From Fidelibacterota bacterium (GTDB lineage: Bacteria > Pseudomonadota > Alphaproteobacteria > Rhodospirillales > Rhodospirillaceae): a stretch of 38,415 nucleotides of DNA. Within the stretch, counting starts at the first letter, position 1, and every line of letters begins with the position of its first letter. The notes under the pieces are model-generated. The model ran no database searches and was not told where the DNA came from. It saw only the letters and a list, made by a program, of their open reading frames with translations. The position numbers and the translations under genes were made by a program. Positions 25,918 through 33,492 of this stretch are shown here, one piece after another. The stretch spans positions 1 to 38,415 of the forward strand of contig CANJPG010000029.1 in the NCBI GenBank assembly GCA_947476065.1. Reading direction: 5' to 3'.

Positions 25918-26250
25918 ATGACCGACTCTCCCGCGATCGACCAGATCAAAAAAGAAATCGCCGAAAATGACGTGGTGCTGTTCATGAAAGGCACTCCGAT
26001 GGCGCCCATGTGCGGCTTTTCCGCCGCCGTGGTGCAGGTGCTGACCCATTCCGGCGTCAAGTTCAAAGGCATCAACGTGCTGGCCGACAACGACGTCCGC
26101 CAGGGCATCAAGGACTTCTCCAACTGGCCGACCATCCCACAGCTTTACGTCAAGGGCGAATTCGTCGGCGGCTGCGACATCGTGCGCGAAATGGCCGAGG
26201 CCGGCGAACTGCAGACCCTGTTCCAGGACAAGCAAGTCGCGACGGCGTAA
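25918..26250 (+). CDS. grxD: Monothiol CGFS glutaredoxin (Grx4 family)
   Basis: The 110-residue protein contains the CGFS active site in APMCGFSAAVVQVL, then FSNWPTIPQLYVKGEFVGGCDIV with the glutathione-binding TIPQLY and GGCD segments. Such proteins carry glutathione-ligated [2Fe-2S] clusters and deliver them or sense iron with BolA. The ATG at 25918 is used with the ribosome site GAGGGA; an in-frame ATG 33 bases upstream lacks support. A strong terminator follows. Confidence 0.95.
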   Translation: MTDSPAIDQIKKEIAENDVVLFMKGTPMAPMCGFSAAVVQVLTHSGVKFKGINVLADNDVRQGIKDFSNWPTIPQLYVKGEFVGGCDIVREMAEAGELQTLFQDKQVATA

Positions 26251-26272
26251 TTGTCGCGCGGCGCGATATAAT

Positions 26273-26303
26273 AAAACGGCGCTCTTGCACGAGCGCCGTT
26301 TTT
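26273..26303. terminator. Intrinsic terminator after grxD
   Basis: CGGCGCTC (26277-26284) and GAGCGCCG (26291-26298) form an 8-bp stem with a 6-base loop, flanked by AAAA on the left and TTTTTA on the right. It can work for grxD and, read the other way, for the convergent minus-strand unit ending at 26324. Confidence 0.85.
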
Positions 26304-26323
26304 ATTGGGTCAATGCAGGTCTT

Positions 26324-26599
26324 CTAGTGATTGAGCTTGAGCCGCCGCGCCTCTTCCTCTGAAAAATATTTGGCATTTTTCATATCCGCAACGCAGGCCC
26401 ACATCAAGTGGCCCGGCTCGTCTATTTTGGACTGACACACTTCAAAGTCGGCAAATGCCGTGTAGTCGGCATTCAGCTTGGCGTAGAGCTCCGGCTGCAA
26501 CGCTTCCAATTCCCGCCGATCTAGATCGAACAATCGCTTAGTGCCTATAGGCCATAAAGTGTGAAGTGCAATCCGTACCTGGTACCGATTTACTTGCAC
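26324..26599 (-). CDS. Small protein of unknown function, third gene of the toxin-like cassette
   Basis: The 91-residue product begins at a GTG (26599), 11 bp after the stop of the upstream gene. It is hydrophilic with no signal peptide and has two cysteines (FEVCQSKI and WACVADMK). I recognise no family. Its tight spacing suggests co-transcription with the exported protein and the hydrolase before it. It could be an accessory or second immunity factor, or simply unrelated. The start is uncertain because no clear ribosome site precedes the GTG. Confidence 0.5.
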   Translation of the reverse strand: MQVNRYQVRIALHTLWPIGTKRLFDLDRRELEALQPELYAKLNADYTAFADFEVCQSKIDEPGHLMWACVADMKNAKYFSEEEARRLKLNH

Positions 26600-26610
26600 C
26601 CAGCGTCACT

Positions 26611-27207
26611 TCAGCGATGGCCAATTTCGACGCCTGCGAGAACGCGTTTTAGCGCTTCAACGTCTTGACTCACGTGGTCTTCCGTCGTGATGAGCGACAC
26701 CTGAAAGTCGGTGCCGGACAAACCGCCGACCAGCGTCAGTGCCGTTGTTTCAATGCGGCCAGACGAACTTAATTGCCCTTCCGCAGCCCTCTCAAGATAA
26801 GGTTGCTGGCATACGATTGTCTCGTGACTAGGAATTTGCAACTCCGGTATTTCCACAATCGATCTGCTGCATTTCGCTTCAGCCAATAGCCGGGGCGACT
26901 GGGCATCATAGGCCGCCTCAAAGCTAACCAGCACGCTAATGAAGCGTCCTTTGCCAAAAGGGTCAGAGCAGCGGCTCTCTTCGTCGAGAGGTATCCAGAA
27001 TCCGTGACTGATCGCCATTCCCGTATCCGATTGGCATGCCCGCATGCCAATCGGAATAGAGACTGTCAGTCCAAATGTCGGATTAACATACCGCGCCACC
27101 GGCGATACCTTAAAGTACGGGTACGCAGGAACGGCAAATGCGGCGCAAAACACCAGTGCGAACAAACACAGCATCTCAAATACGATCAGTGTTTCCGCAC
27201 GCGGCAT
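26611..27207 (-). CDS. Exported small protein, candidate immunity protein
   Basis: The 198-residue product has a hydrophobic N-terminal segment (about 8-30) that could be a signal peptide or anchor, followed by a soluble domain with several cysteines (RACQSDTG, SRCSDPFG, AKCSRSI, IVCQQP), consistent with periplasmic disulfides. No family is recognised. Its start lies only 4 bp after the stop of the hydrolase gene, so the two are almost certainly translated from one mRNA. A periplasmic partner directly after a peptidoglycan hydrolase is the usual layout of an immunity gene. That role is inferred from context only. Confidence 0.65.
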   Translation of the reverse strand: MPRAETLIVFEMLCLFALVFCAAFAVPAYPYFKVSPVARYVNPTFGLTVSIPIGMRACQSDTGMAISHGFWIPLDEESRCSDPFGKGRFISVLVSFEAAYDAQSPRLLAEAKCSRSIVEIPELQIPSHETIVCQQPYLERAAEGQLSSSGRIETTALTLVGGLSGTDFQVSLITTEDHVSQDVEALKRVLAGVEIGHR

Positions 27208-27211
27208 TTAG

Positions 27212-28234
27212 CTATCGCCCTTGCAACCAGTCGGGCTTTTTGATCTTTACCGAATCAATCGCATCCCGAACCTTAGGATCATAGTCCTGGTCCTTTGAAT
27301 TATAAGGGCCAGCCGGCAGGTTGCGAAGTCCCTTCACAAAATCGTCAGTGGTGTTTTTTCCGCTGAGGTGCGGCCCGAACACCTTCCCCCAATAGTCGAA
27401 GGCCGAGTCCATATCATCAAATTTACGCATTTGCGCGGTGCCAGGATAGTTCACGCCAAACGGATTGTTATTTTCGACTGCGTCAGGTTTGGTGAACCAG
27501 CCACTCTCGTGTCCCATCAATCCGAGCAAGTTGTCTGGATTGAACCCGTACTTTTGTCCAATTCGGGTCGCGGGCCCATTCATGGTTTCAAGTAGATTTC
27601 TCTGATAGCCGTAAAGCGGTAAGCGTTGTGTAGGCACTGTACCAGTTACAACAACTTCTTCGGTCGGCGGACCATTATAGACGTACGGCTGCGGCGCCCT
27701 AAAGTTAGGCGGTCTATTTTGAACCGGCGGCGCCGGAGGTGCGTTAACGGTGACTTGCTCAATCGGCGCGCCGCCATCGCCGGCCGGCCCACCGCCGCCA
27801 GGGTTAAGCCCATCCCCGCCGGCGCCAAAGCGGCGGAATTGATCTGAAATGCCCGGATCCCACCAGGGGTCGATCGAGCCACTTCCCCTCACCTCGATGC
27901 CCGGCATACCGTCGTCATCCAAGGCACGAAACTCCGGCGCGCCCGTGTTCGGATTGATGCTGTTGCGGCGACTGCCGACGCGCAGGCGGTCGAAGGGGAT
28001 GCCGCTGTCGGCTGCGGCGCGGCGCAAGGCATCGATGAGTTCGGGCGTCTGCAGCACCGCCGGGATTTCCAGCTCGCCCAAGGCGACATGCGCGATCTCG
28101 GTATCGCCGCCGCGGCCCTTGGCAGCCAGTACTTGCACCTGGCGCTTGCGTTCCTTTATGCGTTTTTTCTCAAGCTCGACGGCTTGCTCGCGGGTCAGGG
28201 CGCCGGGACTGTCGTTGCGGAAAAGCTTTGTCAT
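27212..28234 (-). CDS. Modular protein with C-terminal glucosaminidase/lysozyme-like domain, candidate polymorphic toxin
   Basis: The start at 28234 gives 340 residues; the frame continues upstream without support. Residues 1-120 form a charged N-terminal module (EKKRIKERKRQVQVL, RNSINPNTGAPEF). Residues 120-205 are a Gly/Pro-rich linker with two similar motifs, IEQVTVNAP and TEEVVVTGT. Residues 210-340 resemble a glucosaminidase or lysozyme-like hydrolase: LMGHESGW with likely catalytic E243, ENNNPFGVNYPG at 254-265, and FDYWGKVFGPHL. There is no classical signal peptide, so delivery would need a dedicated secretion route. By eye, the DNA for the first 120 residues is GC-rich like the chromosome and the rest is less so. 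The gene downstream encodes an exported protein, as expected for immunity. Confidence 0.65.
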   Translation of the reverse strand: MTKLFRNDSPGALTREQAVELEKKRIKERKRQVQVLAAKGRGGDTEIAHVALGELEIPAVLQTPELIDALRRAAADSGIPFDRLRVGSRRNSINPNTGAPEFRALDDDGMPGIEVRGSGSIDPWWDPGISDQFRRFGAGGDGLNPGGGGPAGDGGAPIEQVTVNAPPAPPVQNRPPNFRAPQPYVYNGPPTEEVVVTGTVPTQRLPLYGYQRNLLETMNGPATRIGQKYGFNPDNLLGLMGHESGWFTKPDAVENNNPFGVNYPGTAQMRKFDDMDSAFDYWGKVFGPHLSGKNTTDDFVKGLRNLPAGPYNSKDQDYDPKVRDAIDSVKIKKPDWLQGR

Positions 28235-28427
28235 CAGAACCTCACTGTTAAATTGCACTCCTGTCCTGAAGAGATTTTTGAAGACTCGCGTCAAGCAGAT
28301 ATCGTGTGCCTGCCCCAACGGCGGCGACAGCGAGCGCTAAGCCTTGTTCGACAAAGGGAAAAATGAAACCTGGGGACTCAGCGCTTTTCAACAACACTAG
28401 CCGCAGCCGCCGAAGACCGCGCCGCGG

Positions 28428-28961
28428 CTAAACCTTGAACGGCGTGCCGTAAAACAGGAAGTGGGTCTTGAGATCCTGCGTGGTGAAGGGTTTGAAGAAA
28501 TGCTCCAGGCGCGCCTTCCACCAGTCCGCCGCTTCAACAATCAGATGTGCGTTGCGCCCATCTGGCAGGGTCTTGTTGGCGGGGATCAGCGCGATCTTGA
28601 GCACGACGCCGTGGGGCTTCAGATCGCACATGGTTTGCAGAACACCGTCGAGATACTCCGGCTCGATGTGCTCCATGACGTCGAGGGCGGCGACGAGGTG
28701 CACGGCCTGGGTCGGCAGTGCATCCTTGCCGGGCACGGCGGGATCGAATTCCAGCACGGTGAGTTCGGGTGCCAGCGCCAGCACGGCGGGCTTCAAGGCG
28801 CCCTTGCCGCAGCCGTAATCCAGAACAACCGTGTAGCCGGCACTGCGCGCCAGCTTGACCACCGAGGCCGCGTCCTTGGCCGCGCCGACGCCGTACTCGG
28901 GCTTGTCGTCGTGCAGTTGCCGGTTCATGGCGGCGTATTCGGGGGAGATGACGGGTTTCAC
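28428..28961 (-). CDS. SAM-dependent methyltransferase (class I)
   Basis: The 177-residue protein has the class I methyltransferase motif I VLDYGCGKGAL (about 46-56), an acidic motif II region (LTVLEFDP) and LVAALDVMEHIEPEYL. It begins with GTG at 28961, with GAAAGG 8 bases upstream. The substrate is unknown. It lies alone between the toxin-like cassette (193 bp downstream) and the thioesterase gene (52 bp upstream). Confidence 0.8.
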   Translation of the reverse strand: MKPVISPEYAAMNRQLHDDKPEYGVGAAKDAASVVKLARSAGYTVVLDYGCGKGALKPAVLALAPELTVLEFDPAVPGKDALPTQAVHLVAALDVMEHIEPEYLDGVLQTMCDLKPHGVVLKIALIPANKTLPDGRNAHLIVEAADWWKARLEHFFKPFTTQDLKTHFLFYGTPFKV

Positions 28962-29013
28962 GGCGCGCCTTTCGCTGGGACGGCCGGATTATACCGGCGA
29001 AGCGCCGCCGCCG

Positions 29014-29493
29014 TCACCCCTGCTGGGCGATCCATTGATTGAAGCGCTGGAAGTGCGACATGTCGCGTTCGATGAAAAGCCCGGTTGCCTTGGCCAGCAC
29101 GCTCTCGCCGAGGCGCAGTTCGCCCGCGAGCTGCCACTTGGAACCGTCGTGGCTTTCGACCCAGGCATGGGCCTCCAACTCGCGCTCAAGCGGCACGGGA
29201 CGCAGGTAATCCACATTGAACGTCTTGGTGACGATGAGCAGGCCTTTCCACAGGAGAAGATGACCCAGGGCCTCGTCGAGCATGGCCGCGGTCCAACCGC
29301 CGTGAGCGACGTTTGGGCCGGCTTCGTTTTCCGGCCCGCACACCACCTTGGCGACGTACCTGCCATCGGGGAGCAGGTCCTCACGAGTCACGCCCAATCG
29401 GCAACGGCCAGTCCTGCGGCAGGAGGCGCAAAACATGATGCCGCTTTTGCGGGCCTCGGCGAGATAAGCCGCGATGGGGTCCTGGTCGGTCAT
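29014..29493 (-). CDS. PaaI-type hotdog thioesterase with N-terminal Cys cluster
   Basis: The start at 29493 gives 159 residues. The hotdog-fold signature PNVAHGGWTAAMLDEALGHLL and the following VDYLRPVPLERELEAHAWV are typical of PaaI/acyl-CoA thioesterases, which hydrolyse acyl-CoA thioesters. An unusual feature is the N-terminal FCASCRRTGRCRLG (about 21-34), a CxxCx4C cluster that could bind metal. The in-frame extension upstream overlaps the rpsD terminator and is not favoured. Confidence 0.82.
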   Translation of the reverse strand: MTDQDPIAAYLAEARKSGIMFCASCRRTGRCRLGVTREDLLPDGRYVAKVVCGPENEAGPNVAHGGWTAAMLDEALGHLLLWKGLLIVTKTFNVDYLRPVPLERELEAHAWVESHDGSKWQLAGELRLGESVLAKATGLFIERDMSHFQRFNQWIAQQG

Positions 29494-29527
29494 CCGTGAA
29501 CTGTACCTTCCGCAGGCCTGAATGCAA

Positions 29528-29553
29528 AACGGGGCCCCTGAAAGGGCCCCGTT
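29528..29553 (-). terminator. Intrinsic terminator of rpsD
   Basis: A 10-bp perfect stem (29528-29537 with 29544-29553) and a 6-base loop lie 23 bp beyond the rpsD stop. Read on the minus strand, the stem ends in GTTTTGCATT, giving the T-run. Confidence 0.8.
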
Positions 29554-29576
29554 CTGTAGCGGTATGTTCGGCACGA

Positions 29577-30191
29577 TTAGCGCGAGTAGAACTCGATGAC
29601 CAGGTTCGGTTCCATTTGGACGGGGTACGGCACGTCCTTCAGGCCCGGGGTGCGCTTGAGCTGGCCGGCGTATTTCGAGTGATCGACTTCGATGTAATCG
29701 GGCACGTCGCGTTCGGCGGATTCAGTGGCTTCCTTCAGAACGGCGAGTTCCTTGGACTTGGAGCGCACTTCGATCGCGTCGCCAATCTGTATCATGTAGG
29801 ACGGCACGGTCACGCGCTTGCCGTTCACCGAGACGTGGCCGTGGCTGACGAACTGGCGCGCGGCGAACACGGTGGGCACGAATTTCATGCGATACACGAT
29901 GGTATCGAGGCGGCTTTCCAGAATGCCGATCAAGTTTTCGCCGTTGTCGCCCTTGCGGCGCAGCGCTTCGGCGTAATACTTGCGGAACTGACGCTCGGAA
30001 ATGTTGCCGTAGTAGCCCTTCAACTTCTGCTTGGCCATCAACTGCACGCCGTAGTCGGACGGCTTCTTGCGGCGCTGGCCGTGCTGCCCGGGACCGTATT
30101 CACGCTTGTTGATGGGGGATTTGGCGCGGCCCCAGAGATTTACCTGGAGACGGCGGTCGATCTTGTACTTGGACTCTGTACGTTTAGTCAT
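29577..30191 (-). CDS. rpsD: 30S ribosomal protein S4
   Basis: The 204-residue product is a complete S4, a primary 16S rRNA-binding protein that nucleates the small subunit. It starts [16 protein letters not shown], contains [19 protein letters not shown] and the S4 RNA-binding domain [34 protein letters not shown], and ends VIEFYSR. It is transcribed alone, outside the ribosomal protein cluster, which is common in Alphaproteobacteria. It has its own promoter and terminator. Confidence 0.97.
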   Translation of the reverse strand: MTKRTESKYKIDRRLQVNLWGRAKSPINKREYGPGQHGQRRKKPSDYGVQLMAKQKLKGYYGNISERQFRKYYAEALRRKGDNGENLIGILESRLDTIVYRMKFVPTVFAARQFVSHGHVSVNGKRVTVPSYMIQIGDAIEVRSKSKELAVLKEATESAERDVPDYIEVDHSKYAGQLKRTPGLKDVPYPVQMEPNLVIEFYSR

Positions 30192-30502
30192 TGTTCGTTC
30201 CTATATTGTTGTCCCGGTAGGCCGCCCGCGAGAGCCGCGGAGGCGATGAGGTAGCCCGCTGATTGATCAGTCGGTGCCGGCCACATACGTTCCCGGAAAT
30301 AAGCCGCCGCATCATAGGCAGGACAGGCGTGAAGTCAACCGCCGGCGGTCTTTATAAGTCATTGTAAAATAATGATTTTATGATGGACCCTAAATGGAAA
30401 CCCGCAGTTTTGGCTCAAAAGTGCCGTCCTATGCAGCAAAGCGAACGATAAATCCGGTCTCGGGACTGGCATGTTGGCGCGCTGGAAGGGACACTCCGCG
30501 CC
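30192..30502. other. Divergent intergenic region rpsD / MmgE-PrpD gene
   Basis: The 311 bp hold the rpsD promoter (30311-30338) and an rpsD leader of about 110 bases, which could hold an S4 autoregulatory site, though I see no clear pseudoknot. The segment 30355-30390 is AT-rich and may carry the promoter of the gene starting at 30503. No small gene is visible. Confidence 0.5.
30311..30338 (-). promoter_or_regulatory. Sigma70-type promoter of rpsD
   Basis: On the minus strand TTGACT (30338-30333) and TATGAT (30316-30311) are separated by 16 bp, close to consensus. Transcription would start near 30304, about 110 bases before the rpsD ATG. Confidence 0.65.
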
Positions 30503-31861
30503 ATGAATGAAGCCCCGCTCTCCGAATCCCAAAAACTCGCCCAGGCCGCCGCCGCAACGACGTGGAGCGAACTTCCCACGGCTGTCCAGGACATGGCGCT
30601 GGATCTGTTGGTCGATGCCCTCAGCTTCATCGCCGCGGGCTCGGGCCATGCCGACATGGACCGGCTCGCGCGCGTGGTGAAGGCCGCAGACGGCCCGTGC
30701 ACCGCCCTTGGTGATCGGCGCGGCGTGGCGATGCGTGAAGCCATCATGCTCAATGCCGCAGCGACCACCGTGCTGCAACGCCAGGACGGCTACAGTCACG
30801 CCAAGGGGCATCCCTCGGCGCAGCTGACTCCGCTGTTGCTGGCCATCGCCGAGCGCGATCAGTTGCCGGCCCATCGTATGCTCAGCGCCTTCGTCGCGGG
30901 CTACGAGATCGCCGGGCGCGTGGGTATTGCTATGAACGGCGTGCCCCACTGGCTGCATGACCTCGGCAACTGGGCCAACATTGGGCTGGCCGCCGCCGCG
31001 GCCCATCTGCTGACCGACGGCGATGCCGTGGCGATTGAGCGCGCCATGCAATCCGCTTCGGCTTTGGGGCTCGCCTTCGACCGCTACACCACGGCGGGTG
31101 GTGCTACGTCGCACCATCTGTATCCCGCCATGACCGTCACTCAGGCCTTGACCGCCGCCGAAGGTGCCGCCGCCGGCATGACCACCCTGCCCGACAGCCT
31201 GACGCGTTTCTTCGGGCCCCGCTTCGGCGCCGACTTCGCCCGGGACAAACTGACGCAAGGTATCGGCGCAGACGGACGCTGGTCCGATTACGAAATCCTC
31301 AACGGCTATTTCAAGCTGCATCCCTCCTGCGCCCACCTGCAAGGCGTCAACGATGCGGTTGATCTGTTGATCAAGGAAGAGGGCATCACCGAGGCCGACG
31401 TGGACACCATCGACATTGCGGTCTTCGCCGATGCCATGGCCATCGACACCGCCACGCCGCAGAATGACTTGGCCGCGCGTTTCAGCGCCCGTGCCACGGT
31501 GGCGGCCGCCATCCGCTACGGCAAGCTGGATGATCCGGGCCTCAACGATCTCGCCGCCCTCGCGCCCTTGATGGCTCGCATGACCGTGCGCCACGATACC
31601 GCGCTCGATGTCTACACACCGGAGGGCCGCCCCGGTGTGGTCAAGCTGCGCAAGCGCGACGGCACTTTGCTGACCCGCGAAGTCATCTACCCGCGCGGCA
31701 CACCAAAAACGCCGGCCACACCGGCCGAATACCAGGCAAAGGCCCGTGGGCTGCTCGCACGCCACTACGGTGCCGAGCGTGTCGGCCCCATCATCACCGC
31801 CGCGCGCGGATTGGGTCTGGGCAAGCCGGTTGAAGAACTCTCGCGCGCCTTGCGCGGCTAG
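30503..31861 (+). CDS. MmgE/PrpD family protein
   Basis: The 452-residue protein matches the MmgE/PrpD family, which includes 2-methylcitrate dehydratase and cis-aconitate decarboxylase. Typical features are VLQRQDGYSHAKGHPSAQLTPLLLAIAE (the family's D-x-xxxHPS region), GYEIAGRVGIAMN, FKLHPSCAHLQG and YPRGTPKTP near the end. No other methylcitrate-cycle gene lies nearby, so the substrate is open. It converges on the RNA methyltransferase gene; the two stops overlap by 4 bases. Confidence 0.88.
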   Translation: MNEAPLSESQKLAQAAAATTWSELPTAVQDMALDLLVDALSFIAAGSGHADMDRLARVVKAADGPCTALGDRRGVAMREAIMLNAAATTVLQRQDGYSHAKGHPSAQLTPLLLAIAERDQLPAHRMLSAFVAGYEIAGRVGIAMNGVPHWLHDLGNWANIGLAAAAAHLLTDGDAVAIERAMQSASALGLAFDRYTTAGGATSHHLYPAMTVTQALTAAEGAAAGMTTLPDSLTRFFGPRFGADFARDKLTQGIGADGRWSDYEILNGYFKLHPSCAHLQGVNDAVDLLIKEEGITEADVDTIDIAVFADAMAIDTATPQNDLAARFSARATVAAAIRYGKLDDPGLNDLAALAPLMARMTVRHDTALDVYTPEGRPGVVKLRKRDGTLLTREVIYPRGTPKTPATPAEYQAKARGLLARHYGAERVGPIITAARGLGLGKPVEELSRALRG

Positions 31862-32700
31862 TCCTCGACAGCGTCCGCCTTATAGCCTGGCTGACGCTTG
31901 GGCCGGTCTTCGCGGCGGCCGTAGCGTAATTCGGCGATCATGCCATGCAGCGTGCGCACTTCCTGCACTGTCAGGTCGGCCCGCTGCAGCATGTTGCGGA
32001 TATTGACCATCATGCTGGGGCGCTTTGCCTCGTTGCGCAGGAAGCCGCAGAGGATGAGTTCTTTTTCCAAGTGGTCGAACAGCTCCTGCAGCAGTTCCTT
32101 GGTCACGGGTTTGGTGTGATTGTAGGTCGTCACCACCTCTGGGCCGTCGTAGCCGACCTGAAACCATTCATAACCCACGATCAGAACCGCCTGCGCCAGA
32201 TTGAGCGACGAGTGTTCGGGATTTAGCGGCACTTCGATGAGCGTGTTGGCGAGACTCAGCTCATGATTGGTCAGGCCATATTTTTCGCGGCCGAACAGAA
32301 GACCCAGGCGACGGCCATCAGCGGCGCGCGCGCGCATGTCGCCGGCGGCCGTACGTGCGGTCATCACGGTCTTGACCATCTCGCGGCGGCGCGCGGTGGT
32401 GGCGTAGACAACCTCGAGGTCGGCAACAGCCTCCTCGGTAGTAGGAAATCGCCGCGCCTTTTGCAGAATTTCACCGGCGCCGGATGACGCACCTATGGCC
32501 TTTTCGCTGAGCCAGTCGTCCTTGGGGTCAACCAGCCGCAGATCGACCAGGCCGCAGTTCATCATGGCGCGCGCGGCGGTTCCGATGTTCTCGCCCAGCT
32601 GCGGCTCGACGAGGATCACCGCCGGCGGGTTGGCGCCGGGTTTGGCCACGAGGCGCGCTTTGTCGGCATAGGAAGTGGACTGTGTGGGTCCACGCGTCAT
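31858..32700 (-). CDS. trmJ: TrmJ-type tRNA/rRNA 2'-O-methyltransferase
   Basis: The 280-residue SPOUT-fold enzyme has the family motifs VILVEPQLGENIGTAARAMMNCGL (motif 1), LGLLFGREKYGLTNHEL (motif 2) and VPLNPEHSSLNLAQAVLIVGYEW (motif 3, the SAM knot). TrmJ methylates ribose at position 32 of tRNAs, although related TrmH-family enzymes with other targets cannot be excluded. A C-terminal helical extension (about 170-280) fits TrmJ. It follows the Anbu peptidase gene by 6 bp and may be co-transcribed with that operon. Confidence 0.88.
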   Translation of the reverse strand: MTRGPTQSTSYADKARLVAKPGANPPAVILVEPQLGENIGTAARAMMNCGLVDLRLVDPKDDWLSEKAIGASSGAGEILQKARRFPTTEEAVADLEVVYATTARRREMVKTVMTARTAAGDMRARAADGRRLGLLFGREKYGLTNHELSLANTLIEVPLNPEHSSLNLAQAVLIVGYEWFQVGYDGPEVVTTYNHTKPVTKELLQELFDHLEKELILCGFLRNEAKRPSMMVNIRNMLQRADLTVQEVRTLHGMIAELRYGRREDRPKRQPGYKADAVED

Positions 32701-32706
32701 GAGGCG

Positions 32707-33453
32707 CTAGACCTTCTTGACGTAAGGCGGCTTGGGGATCGCCTGATGGGTGGCTCGCAGGGCTTCGGACCAGCGCTGGCGCAAGTCCTCGAAGTAGGGT
32801 TCGCCCTGCTCGATGCGGTAGGTTAGCTCGGTCTCCAGGGTGTCGCGCCGCAAGACGATCAGGTCGAGCGGCAGACCTACGGCGAGGTTGGAGCGCATGG
32901 TGGAGTCAACCGAGATCAGGCCCACTTTAAGCGCATCGTAGAGGTCGGTGTTGTACTTCACCGCGCGATCAAGAATGGGTTTGCCGTATTTGTGTTCGCC
33001 GATCTGCAGGAACGGCGTGTCGGCCGAAGCCTCGATGAAGTTGCCCGCGGCATAGACCATGAACAGGCGCAGGCGACGGCCTTTGATCTGGCCGCCCAGC
33101 AGCAGCGCGACGTCAAAGCGCGCGTTGTGGGCCTCTAAACTCGGCCCGTCGACGCGGTAAATCTCGCGCACGGCTTTACCGACAAGCTGGGCCGCCTTGA
33201 ACATCGTTGGCACGTTGTGCAGGGTCTCGACTTCGCCGGTCTCGGGGTCGGGCACGCCTTCCATCAGCAGGCTGACAACCGACTGCGTGATGGACAGATT
33301 GCCGGAGCTAGCCAGCGCGATAACGCGTTCGCCCGGCTCCTCGATCATGTGCAGCTTGCGAAAGCTGGCGACATTGTCGACGCCGGCGTTGGTCCGCGTA
33401 TCGCAGATCATCACCAAGCCGTCTTTGAGCAATAATGCGACGCAATAGGTCAT
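32707..33453 (-). CDS. Anbu (proteasome-like) peptidase
   Basis: The 248-residue protein belongs to the Anbu family, a bacterial relative of the HslV/proteasome beta subunit. It begins MTYCVALLLKDGLVMICDTRTNAGVDNVASFRKLHMIE: removal of Met would expose Thr2 as nucleophile, with D18 and K33 in the expected places. SSGNLSITQSVVSLL and LGGQIKGRRLRLFMVYAAGNFIEA are typical. The upstream ATP-grasp, alpha-E and transglutaminase-fold genes are the known genomic partners of Anbu; the pathway is thought to make and process a peptide or peptide tag. The natural substrate is not known. Confidence 0.93.
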   Translation of the reverse strand: MTYCVALLLKDGLVMICDTRTNAGVDNVASFRKLHMIEEPGERVIALASSGNLSITQSVVSLLMEGVPDPETGEVETLHNVPTMFKAAQLVGKAVREIYRVDGPSLEAHNARFDVALLLGGQIKGRRLRLFMVYAAGNFIEASADTPFLQIGEHKYGKPILDRAVKYNTDLYDALKVGLISVDSTMRSNLAVGLPLDLIVLRRDTLETELTYRIEQGEPYFEDLRQRWSEALRATHQAIPKPPYVKKV

Positions 33454-33492
33454 TCGAAGCCTTCCCGATACGCCCTGGAGGGGGCTTATAGC

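Noticed and set aside
30359-31765. Long open frame opposite the MmgE/PrpD gene
   Set aside because: Its composition is typical of an antisense frame, and the plus-strand gene matches a known family along its whole length.
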